The notes beneath the pieces were generated by a model that was not told where the DNA came from, did no database searches, and worked only from the letters and a program-made list of their open reading frames with translations. A program made the position numbers and the translations under genes. From Candidatus Fredericiella danica (GTDB lineage Bacteria > Chloroflexota > Anaerolineae > Caldilineales > Caldilineaceae): DNA of 64,000 nucleotides. The DNA lies in assembly GCA_016713335.1 (NCBI GenBank), contig JADJPH010000007.1, positions 1-64,000 of the forward strand. The letters are read 5' to 3'. Positions 55,919 through 64,000 of this stretch are shown here, one piece after another (position 1 is the stretch's first letter; each line of letters starts with the position of its first letter).

Positions 55919-56893
55919 TTATACCGCAAGCACGATCTTCCCAATGTTTTGATTCGCTGCCATCTGTGCGTGCGCAGCCTCGGCCTCAGCAATCGGATAG
56001 ATGCCATCGATCACCGGCTTGACAAGACCTGCCTCGAGCATGGGCCAGAAGCGTGCCACGAACGCCTCTTTGATCGCCACTTTTTCCACCAGCGTCCGCG
56101 AGCGTAATAACGAGCCGATGAGGCGGAGCCGTTTCCCCATGACCACGCGCAGGTCGATATCGGTGTTGCCACCGCTGAGCGTCGAAATGAAGACCAGCCG
56201 CCCCTTCAACTTGAGTGTAGCCAGATTTTGCGTCAGGTAATCGGCGCCCACCATGTCGAGGATCACGTCGACACCGGCGCCGTGGGTGAGTTCCTTCACC
56301 CGCGCGGCCCACTCCTCTTCCTTGTAGTTGATGGCAGCCGTTGCCCCCAGAGTGGTGCAGGCAAGGCACTTCTTTACCGAGCCTGCCGTCACATAGACCG
56401 GATTTCCGGTCGCGGCAAGCAATTGGATTGCCGCCGTCCCGACCCCACTCGCGCCACCATGCACAAGTGCGCTCTCCTGTGGTTGCAGTGCAGCCTCCAT
56501 GTAGAGGTTTACGAAGGCGGTGAGATAGGCTTCCGGCAACGCGGCGGCTTCGGCGAACGTCCAACCCTGTGGGATAGGCATCAACATCGCTGCCGGAACT
56601 GCCACGCTCGGCATAGCCCCACCGGGCAACAGGGCACAGACGGCATCGCCTTTGCCCCACCCGCTGACGCCGGGTCCAGCCTCTTCAATAACGCCTGCCA
56701 TCTCAAGCCCCAGGATATCCGGCGCACCTGGTGGCGGGGGGTAGTGCCCCGCACGCTGCATCAAATCGGCCCGGTTGAGCGCCGTAGCGCGTACGGAAAC
56801 GATGACATCATCCACACCGATTGCCGGCTCTGCGGTTTCTTGCCAGCGAAGGGCGCGATTTGGGGTTGAAGGATCGACTAGAATTGCGCGCAC
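55919..56893 (-). CDS. NAD(P)H:quinone oxidoreductase, PIG3-type MDR
   Basis: 325 aa zinc-free medium-chain dehydrogenase. ALNRADLMQRAGHYPPPPGAPDILGLEMAG, ALVHGGASGVGTAAIQLL (nucleotide motif AxxGxxG/A) and LKLKGRLVFISTLSGGN match PIG3 quinone oxidoreductases. GTG at 56893 chosen since AAGGACC precedes it and the family starts MRAI. Reduces quinones with NADPH. Confidence 0.9.
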   Translation of the reverse strand: MRAILVDPSTPNRALRWQETAEPAIGVDDVIVSVRATALNRADLMQRAGHYPPPPGAPDILGLEMAGVIEEAGPGVSGWGKGDAVCALLPGGAMPSVAVPAAMLMPIPQGWTFAEAAALPEAYLTAFVNLYMEAALQPQESALVHGGASGVGTAAIQLLAATGNPVYVTAGSVKKCLACTTLGATAAINYKEEEWAARVKELTHGAGVDVILDMVGADYLTQNLATLKLKGRLVFISTLSGGNTDIDLRVVMGKRLRLIGSLLRSRTLVEKVAIKEAFVARFWPMLEAGLVKPVIDGIYPIAEAEAAHAQMAANQNIGKIVLAV

Positions 56894-56912
56894 GTCTCGG
56901 TCCTTACCTATG

Positions 56913-56948
56913 AAGAAGCGTGTCGCCGATTCTTGCGACACGCTTCTT
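56913..56948 (-). terminator. strong hairpin between the DinB and quinone reductase genes
   Basis: AAGAAGCGTGTCG / CGACACGCTTCTT, 13 bp perfect (56913-56925, 56936-56948), 10-nt loop. The stem ends in CTTCTT, terminator-like for minus-strand transcripts coming from the DinB gene; it also lies in the quinone reductase 5' region. Confidence 0.7.
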
Positions 56949-56968
56949 AGTATGTGAGAAACAAAAAA

Positions 56969-57500
56969 CTAGAACGGGTAACCTTGATATCCCTGGATGC
57001 CTTTCAGACACGAGATCTCGCCGGTGTGCCAGTGCACATTGGAGACTAATACGGAGAGCAACATCCCGAGTGATTGGCGTCCGAAACCGATAGCAGACAG
57101 ATCCACTTCGTTACCCAGATCTGCGTCGGAAAGCCCTGCAACAAACTCATCGGAATTGGCATAGACCGCCTGTGCGTATGCACGCAATGCAGGCAGGTCA
57201 ATCTGTACGCTCTGGCTCCACCCGTGCCAATGCCCATCCATCGGTGGCAATTCACTCACACCGGTCTTTCCCGGCCCACGAGGTCGCCAGCAGCGGGGGC
57301 GCACCGCGCCCCATACCATTGAGCAGGGCATCTTCGGCGACGACAACATGGGCATAGTTCGGTCCGATGGCATTGGCGACGCCAGGAGGTTGCCAACTGG
57401 CCATCTCCGGCGTTACATCCTGCATCGTGTTTTCCAGCACATCATGCGCCGCCTTGAGTTGGCCACGCAGCACCATGATTGCAGCATTCTGATCGGGCAT
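56969..57500 (-). CDS. DinB-superfamily protein (frameshifted)
   Basis: About 176 aa when the two frames are joined. Start ATG 57500 after AAGGAG. Helix motifs DVLENTMQDVTPEMASWQPPG, NYAHVVVAEDALL and VSNVHWHTGEISCLKG match DinB/DUF664-like helical bundles; the metal-binding His residues are in NYAHVV and NVHWHTG. The break near 57268 (GGGAAAGACC) is repaired by removing one A, giving AGKTGVSELPP. Thiol transferase-like role possible. Confidence 0.8.
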
Positions 57501-57640
57501 GGTTCAATCCTCTCCTTGGTTCTCTTCAAGCGCGTTTCAACGCTGAAACGACTACGGGCTTGAAGCAGGAGGTGCATCATATATTCACTGCGCCAACCAT
57601 GCAATCACTCAAAAAGCGTGCGCGAGCGAACTGTGCAATG

Positions 57641-57955
57641 CTAGAAGATGCCGAGTTCTTCTTTGGCTTCCTCGGACATCATGTCCGGGTTCCAGAACGG
57701 TGTCCAGGTCAGGTGAATGTTCACCTCATCCAGATCGGGAAACGCGGTGTGCGTCTCGCGCTGGACGCTCGTGATGATCTCCGGGCCGGCCGGGCACCCA
57801 GGGCTCGTCAACGTCATCGTGATTTCCGCCGTGCGGTCTGGGGTGATTTCTACGGTGTAGATGAGGCCAAGATCTACGATGTTCATCATCAATTCGGGAT
57901 CTTTGACCCGCTGCTTCAGCACTTCACGCACTTCTTCAGATGTTGGGATGGTCAT
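57641..57955 (-). CDS. sufT: SufT-like MIP18 family protein (DUF59)
   Basis: 104 aa. VLKQRVKDPELMMNIVDLGLIYTVEI, the Cys motif TSPGCPAGPEI, and PDLDEVNIHLTWTPFWNPDMMSEEAKEELGI are typical. SufT/MIP18 proteins help mature Fe-S clusters. It is the last gene of the suf operon, starting 18 bases after the Rieske gene stop. Confidence 0.93.
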   Translation of the reverse strand: MTIPTSEEVREVLKQRVKDPELMMNIVDLGLIYTVEITPDRTAEITMTLTSPGCPAGPEIITSVQRETHTAFPDLDEVNIHLTWTPFWNPDMMSEEAKEELGIF

Positions 57956-57973
57956 ATGGGTTCTTTCTCCTCT

Positions 57974-58288
57974 TTAAGGTCGTTCCAGCCACACGTCGTC
58001 ACCATCGACGCGCACCGTGTAGGTCGCCGTTGCTTCAAAGGCGGGGAAACGGACTGCGTCGCCGGTGCGAATGTCAAAGCGCGCACCATGACGTGGGCAC
58101 TCCACCAGACACCCGTTGACCACGGCGCCTTCCACCAGCGGGCCGCCGTCATGGGTGCAGACGTCCTCGATGGCATAGATCTCGCCATCCAGGTTAAAGA
58201 GCGCCACGCGCACATCGTCCACTTCGACGAGATGGCTGCCGCCCATTGGAATATCAGACACTATTGCTACTTTTACTTGTTCTGGCAT
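57974..58288 (-). CDS. Rieske [2Fe-2S] ferredoxin-like protein
   Basis: 104 aa. Cluster ligands CTHDGGPLVEG and CPRHGARFDI (CxH...CxxH) intact. Soluble Rieske proteins in suf operons supply or accept electrons during cluster synthesis. ATG 58288 (MPEQVKVAIVSD) fits the fold; an upstream in-frame extension of 33 residues up to 58387 is possible but not family-like. Confidence 0.9.
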   Translation of the reverse strand: MPEQVKVAIVSDIPMGGSHLVEVDDVRVALFNLDGEIYAIEDVCTHDGGPLVEGAVVNGCLVECPRHGARFDIRTGDAVRFPAFEATATYTVRVDGDDVWLERP

Positions 58289-58396
58289 AGTCACTTCTTC
58301 GGTTTGCATGCTTTGTAGACTCGTTGAGTCAATGATTGATTCAGGCGCAAAGCGCACTGCGTAGTCCATGATGTACTCCGGGTCCAAGGGCGCCCG

Positions 58397-58783
58397 CTAC
58401 TCCGGCCACTCCTCCAGGCCATAGGCGCCGGCCTTGAGCACCTTGAGTGGCAGCAATGCGCATTTGAGGCGCACCGGTCCAAGCTCGATGCCCAGCAGTT
58501 CGAGGATGTATTCTTTGTCCATCTTTTTGATCTCTTCCACGGGCATGCCGATGATCTCTTCCATCAACATGCTCGCCGTGGCCTGGCTGATGGCGCAACC
58601 ATGCCCGTCGAAGGCGGCATCGACGACGATGCCATCTTTCACTTTTAGCTCGATGGTAATCTCATCCCCACAAAACGGGTTGTGATCGTGATACTGGAAA
58701 TCCGGCGTCTCAAGGTGTCCCTTGTACCGCGGATGCTTGTAATGATCTAAAATTGCTTCACGATAGAGGGCATCAGTACTCAT
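58397..58783 (-). CDS. sufU: iron-sulfur assembly scaffold SufU
   Basis: 128 aa. Three Cys and an Asp form the zinc/Fe site: PFCGDEITI, HGCAISQAT and LKCALLPLKVL. ILDHYKHPRYKGHL starts the fold. SufU acts as sulfurtransferase partner of SufS. Nine bases after the sufS stop. Confidence 0.95.
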   Translation of the reverse strand: MSTDALYREAILDHYKHPRYKGHLETPDFQYHDHNPFCGDEITIELKVKDGIVVDAAFDGHGCAISQATASMLMEEIIGMPVEEIKKMDKEYILELLGIELGPVRLKCALLPLKVLKAGAYGLEEWPE

Positions 58784-58791
58784 ATCCGCTC

Positions 58792-60038
58792 CTAAAACGC
58801 AAAGATGTCCTGCGCCTTATGTAGTGCGTTTGCCAATACGTCGACTTCTTCTGGCGTATTATACAGGTAGAAGCTGGCGCGCACACTGGCGGGAATGCAA
58901 TGGCGATCGTGCAGCGGCTGCGCGCAGTGATGGCCCGCCCGCACCGCCACCCCCTCACGGTCGAGCACCGCCGACACATCATGCGGGTGCACACCCTGCA
59001 ACGTAAAGGCAATCAGCCCACCGCGGCGATCCGGGCCAGGACCCAGGATGCGCAGACCCTCCACCTCTGACAGGCGTGCATAGGCATAGGCAGTCAGTTC
59101 ACGTTCATGCGCGTGCACCCAATCCATGCCAACGCCTTGCAGGTAATCAACGGCGGCGCCCAGGCCGACTGCCTCCGCGATCGCCGGCGTACCCGCTTCG
59201 AATTTGTAGGGCAGGTCATTCCATTTGCTGCCGTGGGTCGTCACCTCGCGGATCATCTCGCCGCCCCCCATAAAAGGTGGCATGCGGTCGAGAATCGCCC
59301 GTTTGCCGTACAGCACGCCGAAGCCTGTGGGCCCGCACATCTTGTGACTGCTAAAGGCGTAGAAGTCGGCATCCAGCGCCTGGACATCCACCGGCATGTG
59401 CGGGACGCTCTGCGCACCGTCGATCAACACGGTGGCGCCTACGGCACGTGCTTTGGCGACCAGTTCGTGCACTGGGTTGATGGTGCCGACGACATTGCTG
59501 ACATGCACGAAACCAAAAGCTTCGTGCGTTCGGTCAATAGGGCGTCCAGTTGATCCAGATCCAATTCCCCACGATCCGTGACGGGGACAAACCGCAACGT
59601 GAATCCAAGCATCTCCTGCAAGATCTGCCAGGGCACGATATTGGCATGGTGCTCCATCTCCGTCACCAGCACCTCGTCACCCGGCTTTAAGTTAGCGCGC
59701 CCCCAACTATAGGCCACCAGGTTGATGCTCGCCGTCGTGCCGCTCGTGAAGATCACTTCCCGGGTGCTCGATGCATTGATAAAGCGCGCCACCCGCTCGC
59801 GCGCCGATTCGAAGAGCGCAGTTGCCTCTTCGCTCAGCGTGTGCACCCCCCGATGGACGTTGGCGTTGTAGCGCCGGTAATACTCATCCATCGCTTCAAT
59901 TACTGCCAGCGGCTTCTGGCTGGTGGCGCCGTTGTCGAGATAGATCAGCGGCTTCCCGTTGGCAACCGTTCGCTTCAGAATTGGAAAGTCATTGCGGAGG
60001 ACGCGTGTGCGGTCAAGCGTAGGAGAATCAATGGTCAT
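58792..60038 (-). CDS. sufS: cysteine desulfurase SufS (one frameshift)
   Basis: About 415 aa PLP enzyme that provides sulfur. ATG 60038. Landmarks: IYLDNGATSQKP, NVHRGVHTLS, MEHHANIVPWQ, TVLIDGAQSVPHM, the PLP Lys in SSHKMCGPTGFG, and the catalytic Cys in RAGHHCAQPLH. The frame breaks near 59506 in a T run: RTKL then FVHVSNVVGTINP when one T is added. One intact reading frame otherwise. Confidence 0.94.
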
Positions 60039-60091
60039 GAGTGTTTCTTCTGAGGCAGTACATACGGACCCGCAAAACACAATTGTCAACG

Positions 60092-60157
60092 GGTCAGTAG
60101 TCAATGGTCGATGAGAAGCCGCTAGCCTGGCTCTTCACGGACCATTGACTATTGACC
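60092..60157. repeat. inverted repeat of CAATGGTC/AATAGTC words
   Basis: Arms GGTCAGTAGTCAATGGTC (60092-60109) and GACCATTGACTATTGACC (60140-60157), 17 of 18 matched, 30-nt loop. It sits between sufS and the sulfurtransferase gene in the operon. It resembles short repetitive intergenic elements of other filamentous or Chloroflexota-like genomes. Confidence 0.7.
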
Positions 60158-60188
60158 ATTGCGTTTCCTTGGTTAGGAGAATCGATAT

Positions 60189-61046
60189 CTATTTCTCGAT
60201 CGGCAGACGCACGCCATTGCCCCACTCCGTCCACGAACCATCATAGTTCCGGACAGAAGGATAGCCGAGCAATTGCGTCAGCACGAACCACGTGTGGCTG
60301 CTGCGTTCGCCGATCCGGCAATATGCAATGATATCATCACTGGCGCTAAGTCCCTGCTCCTGCTCATAGAGTGCGCGCAAATCGTCCGCGTTCTTGAAGG
60401 TGCCATCCGGATACGCTGCGCGCGCCCACGGCACGTTCTTTGCGCCCGGGATGTGACCGCCACGCACCGCCCCTTCCTGGGGGTAGTCGGCCATGTGCAG
60501 CAACTCACCCTTATACTCGCCGGGACTGCGTACGTCGACCAACGGCTTGCCTTCGACGATATGCACCAACACGTCATCGCGGAAAGCTCGAACTGGCTTG
60601 TCATTGCGATTCTTGGCGACATAGTCGGTCGCAGGGTATGAAGGGATCTCCCGCGTCAGTTCACGTTCTTCGGCCGTCCACTTCATGCGGCCACCATCCA
60701 TCACCTTTGCATTCGTATGGCCAAAGAGTTGGAACACCCAATAGGCGTAAGTGGCCCACCAGTTGTACTTGTCACCATAGAAGATCACGGTCGTGTCGTT
60801 GCTAATGCCAAGCCGGCTTAGCAGCGCCTCGAACTGGCTCTTGGTGATATAGTCGCGTTGGATCGGGTCGTTTAGATCCGAAGTCCAATCCACCTTTACG
60901 GCGCCAGGTATATGGCCCACGTTGTAGAGGAGAATGTCCTCATTACTTTCGATCAGGCGAATGGCCGGATCCGCATAGTTTGCCGCAACCCACGCGGTGC
61001 TGACCAACGCATCGGGATTGACATAGCCTTTTTCTTCGATCTTCAT
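60189..61046 (-). CDS. sseA: thiosulfate/3-mercaptopyruvate sulfurtransferase
   Basis: 285 aa, two rhodanese domains. NVGHIPGAVKVDW and FYGDKYNWWATYAYW in the inactive N-terminal domain; active-site loop IAYCRIGERSSHTWF in the C-terminal one. An embedded rhodanese in the suf operon suggests a second sulfur donor for cluster assembly besides SufS. Ten bases after the sufD stop. Confidence 0.92.
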   Translation of the reverse strand: MKIEEKGYVNPDALVSTAWVAANYADPAIRLIESNEDILLYNVGHIPGAVKVDWTSDLNDPIQRDYITKSQFEALLSRLGISNDTTVIFYGDKYNWWATYAYWVFQLFGHTNAKVMDGGRMKWTAEERELTREIPSYPATDYVAKNRNDKPVRAFRDDVLVHIVEGKPLVDVRSPGEYKGELLHMADYPQEGAVRGGHIPGAKNVPWARAAYPDGTFKNADDLRALYEQEQGLSASDDIIAYCRIGERSSHTWFVLTQLLGYPSVRNYDGSWTEWGNGVRLPIEK

Positions 61047-61055
61047 CGTTCCTCC

Positions 61056-62394
61056 TTAGCCGCCGATCTTGCGCTCAATCACGCGTTCGAGTTTGTGCTG
61101 CACGCTCTCCACCGGGACGCGATCGATCACAGCCTGGAAAAAGCCTTGCACGATCATGTGCTCGGCCTGTGCGCGGCTCAGCCCACGGGCCATCAGATAG
61201 AAGACATATTCCTCTTCAACCTGGGCAGCTGTGGCGCCGTGGGTGCAACGCACGTCGTCAGCTTGAATCTCGAGCCCCGGGATACTGTCTGCGCGTGCGG
61301 TCGGATCCAGGATCAGATTCCCGTTGCGCTGATATGCATCAGTCTTCTGTGCGCCCTTGAGCACCTGGATGATGCCCATGTACACGCTCTGGGCTTTGTC
61401 TTTCAATGCCCCGTTAAAGAGCAGGTCGCTGAAGCAGTGCGGCGCCCGGTGAATCTGCAGCGTCTGGTGGTCGATGTGTTGGTTGCCGATTGGGAAGTAG
61501 ATGCCCAAGAGTTCGGCGTGTCCACCCTGCCCCGCCAGTTCGACATCCAGATAAGCCTTGGTGAGCTTACTGCCCCAACTCACCTGAATCCAACGCAAGT
61601 CGGCATCACGTCCCATCACCGCACGCCCGGTCAGGAAATTCCATGCCGTGTGGTCGAAATCCTGCAGGTTCATGTAGCGCACGACCGCACTATCGCCGAT
61701 GATCAATTCAACGACGCTTGCCTGCAATCCATCCTGTGCCCCCAACAAATCATCGACGACCGTGATTTCGGCGCCGCGCTCAGCCACCAACAGCGTATGG
61801 TGATAACCGCCGACGCCGGCGCTCATCTGATTAAGAATGATCTGCAACGGCAGGGTCGCGCGTACATTGGCCGGCACGTAGATCAGGGCGCCTGAGTCCC
61901 ACAGCGCGGCATGCAGCGCCGTGAACTTGTTGTGACCGGGCTTCACGGCCTGGGTCATGAAATACTGCTGCACCAACTCCGGATGTTCACGGACCGCTGA
62001 TTCCAGATCGGTGAAGATGATGCCAGATTGGCCCAGGTCGACGTTCGCCTGGCTGAACCGCAGACTGCCATCTTCAAAGACCATGCTGGCGGAACTGTCC
62101 ATCTCGGCCAGTTCATCCTGAATCAGGCCGGCAAGTTCGGCCTTGCTTTTGCGACCGGACGATACTGCAAACGGCTTGAATTTGGTGAGATTGAAGCCGG
62201 TCAGCCGCGTGCGCCGCCAATCTTCGTCCGTGGATGTGGGCCAGGGCATGGATTCAAACTGTTGCCAGGCCGCCAGCCGGAAGGCAAGCATCCATTCCGG
62301 CTCCTGGCGCGGCGGAAAGCGCGCGTACGGTCTCTTCGGTAAAGCCCTTGACGGCCTGCATGATGGCTTCCGGTTCTTTTACAGTGACGCTCAT
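61056..62394 (-). CDS. sufD: SufD, scaffold component of SufBCD (one frameshift)
   Basis: About 445 aa. N-terminus MSVTVKEPEAIMQAVKGF at ATG 62394 then breaks near 62328; the rest reads EPEWMLAFRLAAW... with LIYVPANVRATLPLQI, the SufD beta-helix and C-terminal TARADSIPGLEIQADDVRCTHGAT and LSRAQAEHMIVQGFF. SufBC2D builds [Fe-S] clusters with SufC ATPase. Between sufB and sseA. Confidence 0.93.
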
Positions 62395-62412
62395 GTCGTT
62401 TTCCTTCTTCCT

Positions 62413-63828
62413 TTAGCCGATCGTGCCTTCCATCTGCAGTTGGATCAACCGGTTCATTTCCACCGCATACTCCATGGGCAGTTCTTTGACGAGTGGTTCG
62501 ATGAAGCCGCCGACGATCATGGCCGCCGCTTCATCGACGCCGATGCCCCGGCTTTGCAGGTAAAAGAGTTGTTCTTCGCCGATCTTGCTCACCGATGCTT
62601 CGTGACCGACGCTTACATTGTCTTCTTCGATCTCGATGTAGGGATACGTGTCTGACCGGCTGCGCTCATCCAGGAGCAACGCATCGCAGACGACATTGCT
62701 CTTCGAATGATGTGCGCCCTTGCCAACGCGCAGGAGACCGCGATAGGAGGCGCGCCCGCCATCCTTTGAGATCGACTTGGAGACAATCTTGGAACTTGTG
62801 TATGGCGCGCCATGGACAACTTTGCCACCCGCGTCCTGGTGTTGGCCGTGACCGGCGAATGCAATCGACAAAATCTCGCCATGCGCCTTGGGTCCGAGCA
62901 TGTAGACGGCCGGGTCCTTCATTGTCACCTTCGAGCCAAGGTTGCCGTCGATCCACTCCATCGTCGCACCCTCATAGGCCACCGCACGCTTGGTCACCAG
63001 GTTGTAGACGTCGGTGCTCCAGTTCTGGATTGTGGTATAGCGACACCGCGCACCCTTCTTGATAATGATCTCAACTACGGCGCTATGCAGGCTATTGCTC
63101 GAATAGATGGGCGCCGTGCAACCTTCGACGTAGTGGACGCTGGCGCCTTCTTCGACGATGATCAGCGTGCGTTCGAACTGGCCCATGTTCTGCGCGTTGA
63201 TACGGAAATAGGCCTGCAGCGGAATATCCACGTGGACGCCCTTGGGGACGTAAACGAAGCTGCCACCACTCCATACCGCGCTGTTGAGCGCGGCGAATTT
63301 GTTGTCGGACGCCGGGATAATCGTTGCAAAGTATTCGCGGACAATTTCCGGGTGCTCGCGCAGCCCACTGTCCATGTCGAGGAAGATGACACCAATTCTT
63401 TCCCACTCCTCGCGCAGGCTGTGGTAGATCACCTCGGAGTCATATTGGGCGCCTACGCCTGCCAGGAACTTCCGTTCCGCCTCGGGAATGCCCAACCGGT
63501 CAAAGGTCCGCTTAATGTCTTCCGGCACATCATCCCAACTGGTCCCTTTGCCATCACTGGGCTTGAGGTAGTAGAAGATTTCATCAAAGTCGATCCCGCT
63601 CAGGTCTGCCCCCCAGGTAGGCATAGGCTTGGAGAGGAAGATGTCGAGCGCCTGGTGGCGGAATTCGCGCATCCAGTCAGGCTCATTCTTCTGATCGGAA
63701 ATCTGGTCAATCACGGCATGGTTGATGCCGCGTTCAGTCTTGAAAATCGGCTTTTCGTTGTCGTGAAAGCCGTATTCATATTCGTCTTTTACGCCCTTCA
63801 GGGCTTCTCGGTCGGCATGCGTTGCCAT
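62413..63828 (-). CDS. sufB: SufB
   Basis: 471 aa, normal length and intact. Landmarks: EYEYGFHDNEKPIFKTERG, the beta-helix core, VHYVEGCTAPIYSSNSLHSAVVEI with the Cys of EGC, DAGGKVVHGAPYTSSKIVSKSIS, and C-terminal VSKIGEEQLFYLQSRGI. AAGGAGAACCAG precedes the ATG. SufB is the main scaffold. Confidence 0.97.
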   Translation of the reverse strand: MATHADREALKGVKDEYEYGFHDNEKPIFKTERGINHAVIDQISDQKNEPDWMREFRHQALDIFLSKPMPTWGADLSGIDFDEIFYYLKPSDGKGTSWDDVPEDIKRTFDRLGIPEAERKFLAGVGAQYDSEVIYHSLREEWERIGVIFLDMDSGLREHPEIVREYFATIIPASDNKFAALNSAVWSGGSFVYVPKGVHVDIPLQAYFRINAQNMGQFERTLIIVEEGASVHYVEGCTAPIYSSNSLHSAVVEIIIKKGARCRYTTIQNWSTDVYNLVTKRAVAYEGATMEWIDGNLGSKVTMKDPAVYMLGPKAHGEILSIAFAGHGQHQDAGGKVVHGAPYTSSKIVSKSISKDGGRASYRGLLRVGKGAHHSKSNVVCDALLLDERSRSDTYPYIEIEEDNVSVGHEASVSKIGEEQLFYLQSRGIGVDEAAAMIVGGFIEPLVKELPMEYAVEMNRLIQLQMEGTIG

Positions 63829-63883
63829 CTGGTTCTCCTTGTGGTGCCAAATTCGAACGGAAACGAGAATTCAAGTGCGTTGG

Positions 63884-64000
63884 TCAGGCGACCGGTTCGG
63901 CCGCACCGGCAAATTCCTTCTCGACCCATCCGTAGCCGCGCTCTTCAAGCATCAGTGCAATCTCGGGGCCGCCCGTCATGACGATACGCCCATCGTAGAA
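63884..64000 (-). CDS. sufC: SufC ATPase, C-terminal end only (cut by the window edge)
   Basis: The last 38 residues before the stop (complement of 63884-63886): FYDGRIVMTGGPEIALMLEE then RGYGWVEKEF..., matching the SufC C-terminus (GRIV.SG...LA..LE..GY.W). The ABC ATPase body lies beyond 64000. It is the first gene seen in the suf operon on the minus strand. Confidence 0.85.
   Translation of the reverse strand, partial: FYDGRIVMTGGPEIALMLEERGYGWVEKEFAGAAEPVA

Overview
The window reads as about 64 kb of chromosome from a GC-rich bacterium, most probably a Chloroflexota member related to Anaerolineae or Caldilineales. This rests on protein character: an MGDG-synthase-type glycosyltransferase, large exported lamin-tail and beta-propeller proteins, MurJ, SufBCDSU with SufT, and exported proteins ending in short hydrophobic Pro-containing tails. 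No rRNA, tRNA, CRISPR, prophage or IS transposase was recognised.

Layout. 0-11 kb: mutS (split by an unusual pair of inverted octamer arrays), an exported tail-fibre-like protein, pterin carbinolamine dehydratase, hydantoinase B, a membrane-anchored propeller protein and guaB. 11-16 kb: glgB, a D-threonate/D-erythronate-type kinase and PdxA2-type dehydrogenase pair, and a small exported SdrD-B-like protein. 16-25 kb: ArsA-type ATPase (-), then a cell-surface glycan block (+) of two GT4 enzymes, a polyprenyl-phosphate sugar transferase and an MGDG-synthase-like enzyme, then a glycosidase-like protein and a patatin (-). 25-32 kb: PhaR-like regulator, Zn peptidase, MurJ (-); a nuclease-like/Tudor protein, Uma2, Hsp33 (+); HtpX (-). 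32-39 kb: a large lamin-tail protein, the primary sigma factor and a methyltransferase (-), flanked by two perfect parS sites. 39-44 kb: clpS, a molybdopterin-type domain and Nudix (+), a small protein, a TIM-barrel epimerase and RecD2 (-). 44-52 kb: rpsO-pnp (+), a dipeptidase/AI-2E transporter open frame, NurA and GNAT (-). 52-55.6 kb: a sulfur-carrier cluster on + (JAMM peptidase, MoaD/ThiS-like carrier, rhodanese-E1, DUF4395, thioredoxin). 55.6-64 kb on -: quinone oxidoreductase, DinB and a long Fe-S assembly operon, sufC-B-D-rhodanese-sufS-sufU-Rieske-sufT.

A dominating technical fact: about fourteen conserved genes carry one to five single-base frameshifts, many in homopolymers (CCC/CCCC, AA/A, TTTT). 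The simplest reading is uncorrected long-read sequencing error, so each such gene is annotated as one span with its breakpoints. This also limits confidence in any claim that depends on reading frame.

Most interesting: (1) mutS is interrupted by (GAGACNNN)n arrays in inverted orientation whose 8-bp unit is not a multiple of three, and gain of one unit would reconnect the two halves, so it could be a phase-variable mutator switch. (2) Two perfect 16-bp parS sites flank sigA. (3) A ubiquitin-like sulfur carrier has six residues after its Gly-Gly and lies between a JAMM peptidase and its E1-like enzyme, as in a processed ubiquitin-like system.
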